DNA from: Siphonodentalium dalli
Taxonomy: Eukaryota > Mollusca > Scaphopoda > Gadilida > Siphonodentaliidae
Reading direction: 5' to 3'
Length of the DNA: 64,000 nucleotides
NCBI GenBank assembly: GCA_032622095.1
Contig: CP136066.1
Coordinates: 154,341,152 to 154,405,151, forward strand
In this document: piece after piece, positions 37,360-48,070 of the stretch
Position numbering within the stretch: the first letter of the stretch is position 1
Layout of the letters: each line of letters starts with the position of its first letter
Notes under the pieces: generated by a model
Seen by the model: the letters and a program-made list of their open reading frames with translations, nothing else
Database searches by the model: none
What the model was told of the DNA's origin: nothing
Position numbers and translations under genes: made by a program

Positions 37360-37733
37360 GAGGTAAAGTGGTAACATTTGGATGGGGAATTCAGTGTTAA
37401 TTTTCGGGGAAAGTTTACTAAAATGTTACAAAGTGTGGGTTACCATATCATATCTTATTGGAAAGGTTGAATGCTTATCTAGTGACAACGCAGAGCAATT
37501 TTTTTTTTTTTTCGACCCAGTTTAGCTATTATTAGGAAGTAATGATTGTTTACAAATATTTCCATCAGAATTCAAATGTCATAAAGTAAAAAATCTACTT
37601 CGCGTTGTCATTATACATATGTTCACATTTTCCAACAGGACACGAAGTGGTCTTCTGTGCTTTATAAGTATTGAGTAATATTTTCCCGAAAATTAACAGT
37701 GAATTATCCATTCAAATGTTACCACTTTACTTC
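37360..37733. mobile_element. MITE with ~45-bp TIRs
   Basis: The left end reads gaggtaaagtggtaacattt..gttaattttcggg and the right end is its complement, cccgaaaattaac..aaatgttaccactttac. The interior (280 bp) has a T run and no coding frame. It begins within a few bases of the end of the preceding palindromic repeat, which suggests insertion at its edge. Confidence 0.85.
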
Positions 37734-38409
37734 GTTCCTAAGATAACATGTAATACATATCGTGTATAATTTTGCACATTTGTTCTCAGAGTGTAAATTA
37801 TGTGGTGTTCGACACCATAAAGAGGGGATCAATAAGATATATTGAGGGGATATCTATCGATCGCTCTGTGTCTAGGACTTCAAATGCTAAGAATATATTT
37901 AATATACCTCTAACCTGGTTCAATGAAACATGTCTGTCACACATCACAATACATGCACTTCATGCTAATGACAGTGGGACGTGTCGGATAAGCATCGTGA
38001 TTATAGCACATGCGTTGTATTGTGTTGTGGGGGCGTGTGGGCGAATATTGTATATTTTGGTGCCAGGGTTTGCGTTCTCGTGATGCGATGTTATAATGAT
38101 GTGTCCGTTCTGATTTCGAGCCACTCTCGTAACATGCATAATTGATCACCTATGAAACATTCGTCTTGATCACATGGGACAACGTAATCGGATAAGCACG
38201 CACATACCGATGTCACATGACCTACATACTGGGGTCTGGGCAGTCGATATCCTTGGACTCAACATTTGTCTCCGTTATCTGACATCTCAAGGCAGGACAC
38301 GGCAGTCCCCCGGGACTCGACTACTTTCTCGACTATAGTCGCTGTATACACGACCACGCAATTCATACCTCCAGCCAGAAGCATGTCTCCTAGAACTAAA
38401 GAGCACACT
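37734..38409. other. no feature recognised
   Basis: The 103-codon plus frame at 37772-38083 shows no domain and no splice context. No repeats seen. Confidence 0.35.
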
Positions 38410-38758
38410 CTTAAAACAAATGTGAGTGCATCAGTTATTAGTTGAGATGTGTTCTTATTTGAGACACAAAACTCGTAAAGACTACCACAGAACCAAAAAA
38501 TATGGCAGCAGCTTTAAAATTGGTTATACACTGTGTTTGTGTCAAAACTGAAGAGCACATAATTATATAGCACAAAGTTTTAAAGTTGCTGCCAGATTTT
38601 TTAAATGGTAGCTTTTACAAGGTTTGTGTCTCAAATTGAACATATTTCATCTACTAGCTATATAATATACCCACATGTTCACTCTTATTCAATGTTGAGA
38701 AAATAACATATGCCATGTGTCATTTGTGCACAATTTTGTTTAAAACAAAATGTAACAT
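38410..38758. mobile_element. palindromic element, long copy
   Basis: The left arm (gagtgcatcagttattagtt, gagacacaaaactcgtaaag, gactaccacag) mirrors the right arm (ggtagcttttacaag, tgtgtctcaaattgaacata, catctactagctatat, gttcactc). The stem includes atggcagcagctttaaa / tttaaagttgctgcca. It is the complete relative of 37079-37355. Confidence 0.7.
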
Positions 38759-39367
38759 ATATTCTGTACAATTTATACACGTCTTTTCTAATAGTGCATC
38801 CATATAAATTGTTGTTCCGATTCTCTTATCATGTTCATCAATTGCACATATTTATGTCAAAAGGTTCCACAGACGATGCGTGAACTCAAATAACGATTCC
38901 ATAGTTCAAGGATATATATCCAATTATGAACAATCTGTTTCACGTCGATGAAAGAATTTGTATTATAATGTTGTTGTTATTCTTATTATGATTACCATGG
39001 GGCTCAGGGCCATAACGTCGTTAACCCATTCTATACTAAATGGATTCTCCCGTCAGTTATAAAAGTGTACATTGAAATGGTATATTATTGATTTGGAGGG
39101 ATGAACTGGTAATATAAGCAGAATACAGATAATAAATGTGCAGAAGGTGTCCTATTTATTGCAGGGAAATATTCAGATAATGACTTCAACAAACGACCTA
39201 TGGTCATTTTTGAACTTATTATCTGAACATTTCCTAAGGGTAACTACTCGTCAATGAGTATTTAGTATAGAAAGGGTTAAAGTGTAACTTTAAATACGAA
39301 ACGAATTGATAGAATCTATAAAGATTCCCCATCCGATTTTGACAACAAAATGAGTCAAAACATTTAA
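38759..39367. other. no feature recognised
   Basis: AT-rich, no coding frame of note. The element that follows begins at its TTAA (39364-39367). Confidence 0.35.
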
Positions 39368-39960
39368 CCCTTCCACGACGGGGGCTGCGCTGGTGCAGCA
39401 TTACAGATAATGTGCCAGTGCATTCTCTTATATTTGCGAGTCTCCCATAGAGAGCCTCGCATATCAAAGTGAATGCACTGGCCTACAATGTCAAGGTAAA
39501 TATTGTTAGTTGATTGATTGATTTGGGTTTATTGTCGCTTTAGCCACTAAGGCCATATCACCACATTGCCAGTTTTAGTGGTGGAGGAAATCCGCACACT
39601 TGCGACTAATCTAACAGGGAATTCAATGGCTGATAAACTCGTCAACCGTGTACGGCAAACCACCGGCCATCGGCGAGTAACTGGCAACTCCACCAGATAA
39701 CGATTTCGATTTACAAAGTCCACGATAGAAACATGTGGATTTGAACCCTTATCACCAGCGCTGGAGGGCGAAACGGCTTGGAGTGGTACCCCTAACCGAT
39801 TGAGCCACCGAGGCCCCTGTGCTTTAGATGAGTATGTGAATTGATGAACCATATATTGAGAAATATTGTTAGGCCAATGCATTCTCTTATATATGCGGGG
39901 CTCCCTATGGGGAAACTTACATATATAAGAGAATTTCAGGAAGCTCGAGTCATGGAAGGG
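39368..39960. mobile_element. TTAA-flanked piggyBac-like MITE split by a SINE
   Basis: The element starts cccttccacgacggggg right after TTAA (39364-39367) and ends gtcatggaaggg right before TTAA (39961-39964). CCC..GGG termini with TTAA duplications are the hallmark of piggyBac-type transposition. The body is made of palindromic blocks (gtgcattctcttatatttgcgag / ctcgcat..gaatgcactgg) like those of 57219-57558. A tRNA-derived SINE occupies 39510-39819. No transposase is encoded. Confidence 0.85.
39510..39819 (-). mobile_element. tRNA-derived SINE inside the MITE
   Basis: On the minus strand the head (39819 downward) reads ggggcctcggtggctcaatc and contains a good RNA polymerase III A box (TGGCTCAATCGG) and a perfect B box (GGTTCAAATCC) about 50 bp later. 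The body ends near 39510 with a (TGATT/ATCAA)n tail after caataaaccc. Such elements are transcribed by Pol III and moved by LINE machinery. No clear target duplication is seen. Confidence 0.85.
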
Positions 39961-39964
39961 TTAA

Positions 39965-40888
39965 GCATATTTCCTAATTACCAGGCGGCAGGCGAATAAA
40001 ACATTGAAATGAATTGCAATCAACGTTATCCCAACAATGACCCTTTCTTTACTAAATGGATTCTCCATGGATTCTTGTTGGGATAGAGACATACTAGTAA
40101 TAATATAGGTATAGTGGCAGATGAGTTGTACAAACAAGCAGCAAAACGTTTCTGATATATATTTACCAGGGTTTTTCTCAAATAAAATGCTATCACTCAG
40201 TCAACATTTCTGGCCTGATTATGACCAATTTGATGAATATTCACACCAACCACTCGATAACGGTCCCAGCAGCATGTTTGGAACCGATTCAGAGATTGTA
40301 CCATTATTACTTTTCAGATAAAACAGTGGGCAATGATCGCTGTCAAACGTGACTATAACTCGATTATATTTGACGAGAAAGTGACTGTGCGAAATAGTAA
40401 ATAACACCAGTTTCTAAAAAATACATGTGAACGCGGGTCATTTTCAAGATTTGTACCTGGCACAAAAATATATACCTCGAACAAAATTATACCAGGTACA
40501 ATTTGTCTCTTTAAAAGGCTAACTTACACGGAGACAAAATGTACCAGGTTTAATTTTGCACAAAATTGCATATATAAATGACAGAACAGTTCAGCCTCAA
40601 TTGACATTGCAATGCTTTACAGTATGAAAGCCACTTGCACTTGCAAATGAAAGCCATACACTTGCCCAATAGTCGGACTAATTCCTTAAGTGGAGCATAT
40701 ACACCGGTTTTATTGCGACGAACATCAAAAATGTTAGTCATGTGCTTCCACTTAATTGCCATGCTTTGTACAAAAAATGTGTACAAAGCAATTCCGAATC
40801 GCCAAAAGGAAGTGTAAACAAGGGATGTTCTAGGACATTACCTTACACATTGGTTCTTGAACTTAGTATGAACTTGGAATCACCACCA
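39965..40888. other. no gene established; possible LINE endonuclease scrap
   Basis: A 62-codon minus frame at 40407-40219 contains FDSDHCPLFYLK, resembling the SDH catalytic end of APE-type LINE endonucleases. The underlying DNA resembles that of a DSDHCPVS stretch near 13560. There are too few motifs for a firm call. The rest of the stretch shows nothing. Confidence 0.3.
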
Positions 40889-41012
40889 ATTGTATTTTCT
40901 ATGTTGCTTTTTTGTATCTATACAATTGTTATTGGATCATTTTAGAATATTGACGCATCGTTGTTATGATCCAATAATTGTAGATTTAAAAAAGCAACAT
41001 ACAAAATATAAT
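40889..41012. repeat. palindrome, ~124 bp
   Basis: The arms pair atgttgcttttttg with aaaaaagcaacata, and acaattgttattggatcat with atgatccaataattgta, around a loop containing gaatattgacgcatcg. Confidence 0.8.
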
Positions 41013-41282
41013 TGTGAAATATCTCAAAAGCTTCCCTTATTACGAGACAACCACAACCATAAGGTCCATAACGCTGATTGCTATGTGCATGCAAACCCCA
41101 TAATATGTTGGCACCCCCCCCCCCCCATATATACCAGTGTATCACCATAACAAAATTACTTTGTTGTCCGACAAGATAAGCTTACACATATAAGTTATAC
41201 TCCAAAACGTTCATAATATCAGTTCCAAAGAGCAGCAACTCTGACAGGTATGGATAGAAAAAAGAATGTGAAAAAATAGAGC

Positions 41283-41745
41283 ACAGGTCCCCAGAAAAAA
41301 ATTGACCCCACCCCAATTATACTTAAAGTGATGTGAAACACTCCGGTAATTACGTGCAGAATAATCTTGTTCAAAGTAGTCATTTTTACAAATATTATAT
41401 CCAAATTGACAACACACACCTCATTCTTATATATTAATTAAATGCAGAGACTCTCGATGGCGAATTCGTATTCTTTAGTTTATCGACGATACATGCGTCC
41501 CGAATCGAGAAGTAAATATTTACATTTGAGCATAGTTCAGACGATGTTTTCTATGGAGTGCATGGTACTTCAGATTTGCTTCATATTTTTGTCGATGTTA
41601 GTAGAATTCTACATTCCTCCAGTTGGCATAGCGCCTGGATACAAACTGATCAGTTTCGCGCACCAGAACAAGTGCATAATATGTCTTTAATCTATAGGAT
41701 TAAGTATTATTGGGGTGGGGTAACATTTTTGTTCTGGTGACCTGT
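41283..41745. mobile_element. TIR element of the 56.5-57.2 kb family
   Basis: The terminal repeats are acaggtccccagaaaaaaat..gaccccaccccaat at the left and attggggtggggtaaca..gttctggtgacctgt at the right. The interior holds block A (cactccggtaattacg, ttatatccaaattgacaac) followed by block B' (gatggcgaattcg, cgtcccgaatcgagaag, cagacgatgttttctatgga). Both blocks recur in another order at 56487-57200. The open frames of 68-86 codons on both strands are incidental. Confidence 0.75.
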
Positions 41746-42185
41746 GTATATAGGTACGCCTTCCCCGCTTTTACCTATTACCGTGCTAAAGGACGTGCTG
41801 TCCTTTTATATCTTTTATACACACCCTCCGACTGACCCCTGGCCTCAAGTACAAATATATGCAGTTCATGAAACTCCGGAAGCTACGAAAGCTTATCAGT
41901 GATATTTGGCTATTTTGACGAATTATTAACATCCGACATATGTAGCCAATGACCTAACACAACCCCCCCCCCGATCCGGTTAATTGGCTGGATGGACATA
42001 CAATGTAAGTTTAATTCAGGTTTAATCTCGAAGATTTAAATTGGAGATGAAGAATCTGTACGGGTCGACGAAATCAGCTACATGTGGATATCGCATCGTG
42101 TTCCTATCATTCATACTAATTATAAGTTATGATGCACAACATTCGTAAGAGTGTATACGGACATACGTCTCGGACTCTCGATTAT
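41746..42185. other. no feature recognised
   Basis: Short stretch without a supported gene. A C run lies near 41964. Confidence 0.35.
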
Positions 42186-44277
42186 CACCCCTGGTTAAGA
42201 ATCTGCTTTAGTTGTCCGAAATTGTAGTAGAATTGTCCCATTTTTTCAACTTAAGACGCAAGTCCCATGCAGCGGTACTAACGATACCACCCGCGGTGCA
42301 ATTAGGGGTATCATTGGTCCCACTGGGACAGTCCCATCTCCCGTTTCTAAAGTTGTCGTTGGTGTGGTTCTGGCTAATCTGAGCAATCTGATTGGAGCAA
42401 AAGCCAGTGTCTGTATAAAACATTCAAGAACATTTATATTTTTAAATATTGTAATAATGGTAGCGCTGACAGCTTTAAATATAATAACGGTACTTGTCAC
42501 TTAACATCATCTCTTTGCCCTACCAGCATCATAGCAAGTCATCATGACCAACCAGCACCATAGCAAGTCAGCAGGACCAACCAGTACCATAGCAAGTCAG
42601 CAGGACCCACCAGCACCATAGCAATTCAGCAAGACCCACCAGCATCATAGAAATTCAGAAGGACCCACCAACATCATAGCAAGTCAGCAAGACCAACCAG
42701 CATCATAGCAATTCAACAGGACCCACCAACATCCTAGCAATTCAACAGGATCAACCAGCGTCATAGCATTTCAGCAGGACCAACCAGCACCATAGCAAGT
42801 TAGCAGGACCCACCAGCATCATAGCAAGTCAGCAGGACCAACTAGCACCATATCAAGTCCGCAGGACCCACCAGCAACTTAGCAGAACCCACCATCGTCA
42901 TAGCAATTCAGCAGGACCCGCCAGTATCATAGCAACTCAACAGGACCCACCAGCATCATAGCAAGTCAGTAGGATCCACAGGCACCATATAAGTTCAGCA
43001 GAACCCACCAGCATCATAGCAACTCAGCAGGACCCACCAGCGTCATAGAAATTCAGCAGGACCCACCAGCACCATAGCAATTCAACAGGATCAACCAGCG
43101 TCATAGCAATTCAGCAGGACCCACCAGCATCATAGCGATTCAGCAGGACCAACCAGCACCATAGCAAGTCAGCAGGACCCACCAGCATCATAGCAAGTCA
43201 GCAGGACCAACTAGCACCATATCAAGTCCGCAGGACCCACTATCGTCATAGCAACTTAGCAGAACCCACCATCGTCATAGCAATTCAGCAGGACCCGCCA
43301 GTATCATAGCAACTCAACAGGACCCACCAGCATCAGATCAAGTCAGTAGGATCCACCAGCACCATAGAAGTTCAGCAGAACCCATCAGCATCATAGCAAC
43401 TCAGCAGGACCCACCAGCGTCATATAAATTCATCAGGACCCACCAGCATCATAGCAATTCAGCAGGACCCACCAGCACCATAGCAAGTCAGCAGGACCCA
43501 ACAGCATCATAACAACCCAGCAGCTAGGACCCACCAGCATCATAGCAATTCAACAGGATCAACCAGCATCATAGAAATTCAGCAGGACCAACCAGCATCA
43601 TAGAAAGTCAACAGGACCAACCAGCACCATAGCAAGTCAGCAGGACCCAGCAGCATCATAGAAAGTCAGCAGGACCCACCAGCACCATAGCAAGTCAGCA
43701 GGACCCACCAGCATCATAGAAAGTCAGCAGGACCAACCAGCACCATAGCAAGTCAGCAGGACCCAGCAGCATCATCATAGCAATTCAGCAGGACCCACCA
43801 CCATCAGAGCAATTCAGCAGGACCCACCAGCATAATAGCCATTCAGCAGGACCCACCAGCGTCATAGCAATTCAGCAGGACCAACCAGCACCATAGCAAG
43901 TCAGCAGGACCCACCAGCATCATAGCAAGTCAGCAGGACCAACCAGCACCATAGCAAGTCAGCAGGACCCAGCAGCATCATCATGGCAATTCAGCAGGAC
44001 CCACCAGCATCATAGCAATTCAGCAGGACCCACCAGCATAATAACAATTCAGCAGGACCCACCAGCGTCATAGCAATTCAGCAGGACCAACCAGCACCAT
44101 CGCAAGTCAGCAGGACCCACCAGCATCATAGCAAGTCAGCAGGACCAACTAGCACCATATCAAGTCCGCATGACCCACCAGCATAATAGCAATTCAGCAG
44201 GACCCACCAGCATCATAGCAATTCAGCAGGACCCACCAGCATCATAGTAAATAAGCATGATCACTTAACCAGGGGTG
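42186..44277. mobile_element. TIR element filled with a 29-bp minisatellite
   Basis: The ends cacccctggttaag (42186) and cttaaccaggggtg (44277) are perfect inverted repeats. The first 330 bp is unique sequence and includes gtcccactgggac palindromic parts. From 42521 to about 44250 come about 60 copies of a 29-bp unit. A solo relative at 57976-58079 keeps the same left block (ataacggtac), one to two repeat units and the same right end. No protein is encoded. Confidence 0.75.
42521..44250. repeat. 29-bp minisatellite, ~60 copies, higher-order structure
   Basis: The unit is close to cagcaggacccaccagcatc then atagcaatt. Successive gcat(c/a)atagc blocks are 29 bp apart. Variant units (aacaggatcaaccagcgt; ctagcaccatatcaagtccg) recur together at about 340-bp distance (for example 42744 and 43084), showing duplication of blocks of about 12 units. 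Because 29 is not a multiple of three, no long frame opens. Confidence 0.95.
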
Positions 44278-44777
44278 GTTATGTATCTCGATAACACGAA
44301 CACTCAATTAGTGGACATGTTGTTTTCGCCAGTCATTGCATGGCGTTGAATCATAACCGACCAAAGAGTAATCCGGTATTTACATCTTAACCGGGCACAC
44401 AATATATAGTGAACGGTCCGTTTTCCTCTGGGCCAGCGGAGAATGGCCATTGTGTGGTTTTAACCAGTGTGTATTATCGCTCTTTACATTCTTTTTAAGA
44501 TACAACTTCCAATGTAGACGTTCAATTGGAAATATTTGATGACGAATTGTGGAGTCAAATTGGAGTCCTTAAATTATGAATAATAATGCATGGGATTATC
44601 TTTCCTATTGGCCGCACTTACATCGCGATGAGTTGTAGTGAACCTTTGATCTATCTGCTCGCGACAATGGCCTATAGTCGTTCATGGTTAATGGCCGAGT
44701 GGCTGGTATTCTGAAGAAGATTGTCGAGAAAATTTGGTCGTATATTGTCGTTTCCGTCATCTTCAGATATTTATGAA
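44278..44777. other. no feature recognised
   Basis: No coding frame or repeat recognised. Confidence 0.35.
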
Positions 44778-44880
44778 ATTAATGTAGTTTGTTTTATTGA
44801 AGGGTATATATATCGCTGCATGTGGCACCACCGGCCACAGAGATATATACCTCTCAATAAAACACTCAAACTATATTAAT
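44778..44880. repeat. ~103-bp palindrome
   Basis: Left attaatgtagtttg..ttttattgaagggtatatat and right atatatacctctcaataaaa..caaactatattaat are complementary, around a ccaccggcc centre. It directly abuts the mariner-type MITE that follows. Confidence 0.8.
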
Positions 44881-44896
44881 GTCTTATATTTATATA

Positions 44897-45081
44897 TAGT
44901 AATACCCTAAATAATCGACTCCTTAACCACAGCATAATTATGGCTAATTTTTCAGGATTTAGTCGGAAATATGGCTTGTTGCCATTCATCGGAAAACTCT
45001 CAGCCTTATTGCCGACTAAATCTTGAAAAAATACCCAAAATTCTGCTGTGGTTAAGGAGTCGATTACTTTGAGCATTACTG
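44897..45081. mobile_element. mariner-type MITE, single copy
   Basis: Ends tagtaataccctaaataatc and gagcattactg followed by TA. Stems carry gactccttaaccacagca / tgctgtggttaaggagtc. The centre contains a second hairpin (gatttagtcgg / ccgactaaatc). Same family as 16728-17194 and 58362-58497. Confidence 0.8.
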
Positions 45082-45714
45082 TAGCTTTTCCCTCAAAATT
45101 TTGTTGTTGTTGAAATATGCCTGCAGTTTGGATATTATATAGTCCATGCCGCACTGTACGTCACTGTAGCCGCGCACTTTTAATAAAACAAGCCTAGTTG
45201 TGCTATTTACCGCTTGCAGTCATCTTGGTCAACAATATATAACGGTGGTTTCGTGTTATGGTATGTTTTATTGGGATATGAAATGCATAATCGCATATCC
45301 CAGTTGACCAATCACCGAACTGTAATTACTCCCAACACACACGGGTATATATACATGAATTAATGTCAGATAAATAATGATACAACTCCGAAGACTATCT
45401 TTGAGAATAATCATGCACATAGAGTGATTGGATTTTTGATAGCCTGTATCCGTAGTGTTTCAATCGAAATCGACCATTCTCCGTGTATTTCCCATTGACC
45501 GATATCATATCAGCAACAACAATCTTGAACTCAGAAGGATAGGCAAAAATCTAAATATTGTGAACAAACTAATCGGCACGTTGAGTACAGAGTCGCATGG
45601 TCAACAGCAACGTATTTCTTCTGAGGTCACCAGACACTTATTAGTCCAGTGCATTTATGGTTTTACCCAGAACTAATTGCAACCGATTTTTTTTTTGCTG
45701 GAATATGTACTATA
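45082..45714. other. no feature recognised
   Basis: No gene is supported. The 73-codon plus frame at 45455-45676 lacks motifs. Confidence 0.35.
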
Positions 45715-47225
45715 GGAATAACACTGAACTAAATGGTTTCCCATAGGCGACAGTGTTAACGTTTCGACCGAATTCACTGAATTGAAGCCTACAGGCTATT
45801 CCAGTGGTGTTCACCCAGCTAGATTGACACCAGTTGATCACGAAAATGCAAGAAAAATCATAGGTCATGAGTTTACTTTTAAAAATAAATCCCCAAGTAT
45901 ACGACAGGGCCAAATTTGGTCTGGAAAAACCACAACTACGGCATTCCCCCATTAATTCACCAGTTTAAATTATTTAGCTATGATGTACAAATCAAATAAA
46001 CACGATGTCATCCTTTAATAACGTGTCACATGTATCAGGTGAAGGTCATTCTTCAGTTACCTTCACCTTTTTTTCCACGGTGTACTCCCTCCCCGACTCT
46101 GGAACACATTTAGCTCTTTGATTCCTATATATATATGTATATGTGTACTACACAGCGTTTCTTATAGTATTTTATCCAAATATAGACCTTACTGAAACCA
46201 AAAATGGGTTATATCGGGCAGTATTGGTTTTATGTTTTCAATATGAGGGCTCCTGAAAATACTATCAATCGTCAAAATAAAACCAAAAAATTTAGATTTG
46301 TTTTCAATTTTACTAGCAGATGTATCTCGAACAAACTGAGATATGCCCTTATACACCATAACATTACACACTTTAGAAATTTTAGTCTCCATTTTGAGAG
46401 GGATATCTTGTCCAATTTTAACCTTTTTCGTGCAGAATTTGGTAATTTATAATAAAAATTTACCAAAATATTAACAGAAAATTTTAATTAAAAATACTAA
46501 TAGCAATATGAAGCAACCATAAGTCAATTGAAATATCTAAACACAATGATACAACATCAGACAAAGCCCCAGGCATGCAATTTTACCAGATGGCAGGACA
46601 TACTGTGGGGTGGGGCTACGATCCCTGATAGGGGCTACTGGGTGCCGGAAGCTATCAGGTCAACCATTGTCAGCTTTCCCCAATGGGGGGGGGGGCTAAC
46701 ATACCTCGAAATGGGCGGGGCTTTAGACCCCCTGACCCCCTCGTGGTACCTACTGCCCATGCATAATTCCCAGATTTATCACTTTCTTTACTATCTACAT
46801 ACGGATCCAGAAGTTTCTTCTTTAAATCTGTCCAACATGTCGCCATTATCATTTGAAAATAAGAAAATATGAAATTAACAACTTAACATGTCGAGACGTG
46901 AAATTTCGTAAAATTCAAATTGTTCTTATAGGAATCACTGAACTAAATGGTTTCCCCATAGACGACAGTTTCGACCGAATTCGTTGAATTGAAGCCTACA
47001 GTCTATTCCAGTGGTGTTTACCCAGCTAGATTGACATCAGATGATCACGAAAACGCAAGAAAAATCATAGGTTATGTGTTTACTTTTTAAAATAAATCCC
47101 CAAGTGTACGACAGGGCTATCTCACAGCCAAATGTGGTCTGGAAAAACCCACAACTACAGCAGCTAGTTAAATCAATTTCTCACTCACAAAAATCCATTC
47201 CCCCATTAATTCACCAGTTTAAATT
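45715..47225. mobile_element. composite element, inverted copy of 21.6-23.5 kb
   Basis: 45715-46125 is an inverted copy of the ~435-bp TIR repeat (starts ggaataacactgaac, ends tagctctttgattcc within TATA). 46190-46930 matches 22001-22850 in inverted orientation (gatatcttgtccaatttt, accataagtcaatt, ggggtggggctacgatccc, ctttagaccccctgacccc). 46931-47225 is a second inverted copy, truncated near agtttaaatt. The order is therefore again repeat, interior, repeat. A further short scrap (ttaacactgtcgcctatgg) lies near 47520. Confidence 0.7.
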
Positions 47226-47744
47226 ATTTTTAAAAAAAATTCTGGTTGCCGATTGATTGATTATCATTGAGGGAAAATTCCCTAAAGGGGGGGGGCAGAA
47301 AAGCATAGCCTATACGTAAATATGGCGATCATTTTTGTTTAGGTGGCCATGAAGAGTCTGGTTGGGTTCCTAAGTTACGGAAGTGGTCTGGGTATTTTTA
47401 TGCTGCTGATTTGTGTGAGGTAATTGGGGTAGTTGTGAAAATGCAATGCAACGTTTGAAAGGCAAAATTGACCACTTGAAGTTCAGATAGGCTTAACCCA
47501 TGGTCGGCGTGACCTATAGTTAACACTGTCGCCTATGGAAAATAATTAGTTGTTTGAAACCTAAACCCTCCATAACCAATATACTAACGAGAGGCCGATC
47601 ACGATCGGTAGATTTTTAACCCATCCCTTGGCGATAGTAAATACTGTGATCGGACTCATAATTTAGAGTTTTGATGTTGAATTGTAGTTAAATTATAGAG
47701 TATACTGTTATATAATATTATAGACAAATGTACATCATAAAACA
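47226..47744. other. no gene; poly-G run and MITE scrap
   Basis: A run of G near 47286 and a short fragment of the composite-element repeat near 47517-47540. Nothing else recognised. Confidence 0.4.
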
Positions 47745-48058
47745 TATTATTAGAATGTATGGGTCAAATAGGTAGACAATTGAGCAATGAATTCAATCTA
47801 AAAAAAAGAGTGAATTTTTGTTCTTCGAATAAGGGCCATAACTCAGTTTTAAAAAATTGGATCAAACCCATATTCGAACTCGATCTGTATTTTGATCTGA
47901 GAAACTCATATACAAAATTTGGTTCCGATCGGATAGAAAATGTTTGAGTTATCGCGTTATGCTTTAAAGTGTCTACGGACGGACGGGCGGACGAACGACG
48001 ATTGATCAATCCGGACGTCGACACTATATGTACCATACTGTGGTATGGGTACACATAA
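47745..48058. repeat. dispersed repeat of a type common in marine invertebrates
   Basis: It contains gggccataactc, then ctgtattttgatctgag, then caaaatttggttccgatcgg, then acggacggacgggcggacg and a closing catactgtggtatgg palindrome. From memory, ggccataactc repeats ending in GGAC runs are frequent in mollusc and related genomes. I cannot name the family. The open frames here are not genes. Confidence 0.55.
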
Positions 48059-48070
48059 AAATCAGTACAT

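Noticed and set aside
42521-44250. CRISPR-like array of 29-bp repeats
   Set aside because: Units are directly contiguous with no unique spacers, and the context is a eukaryotic transposon.
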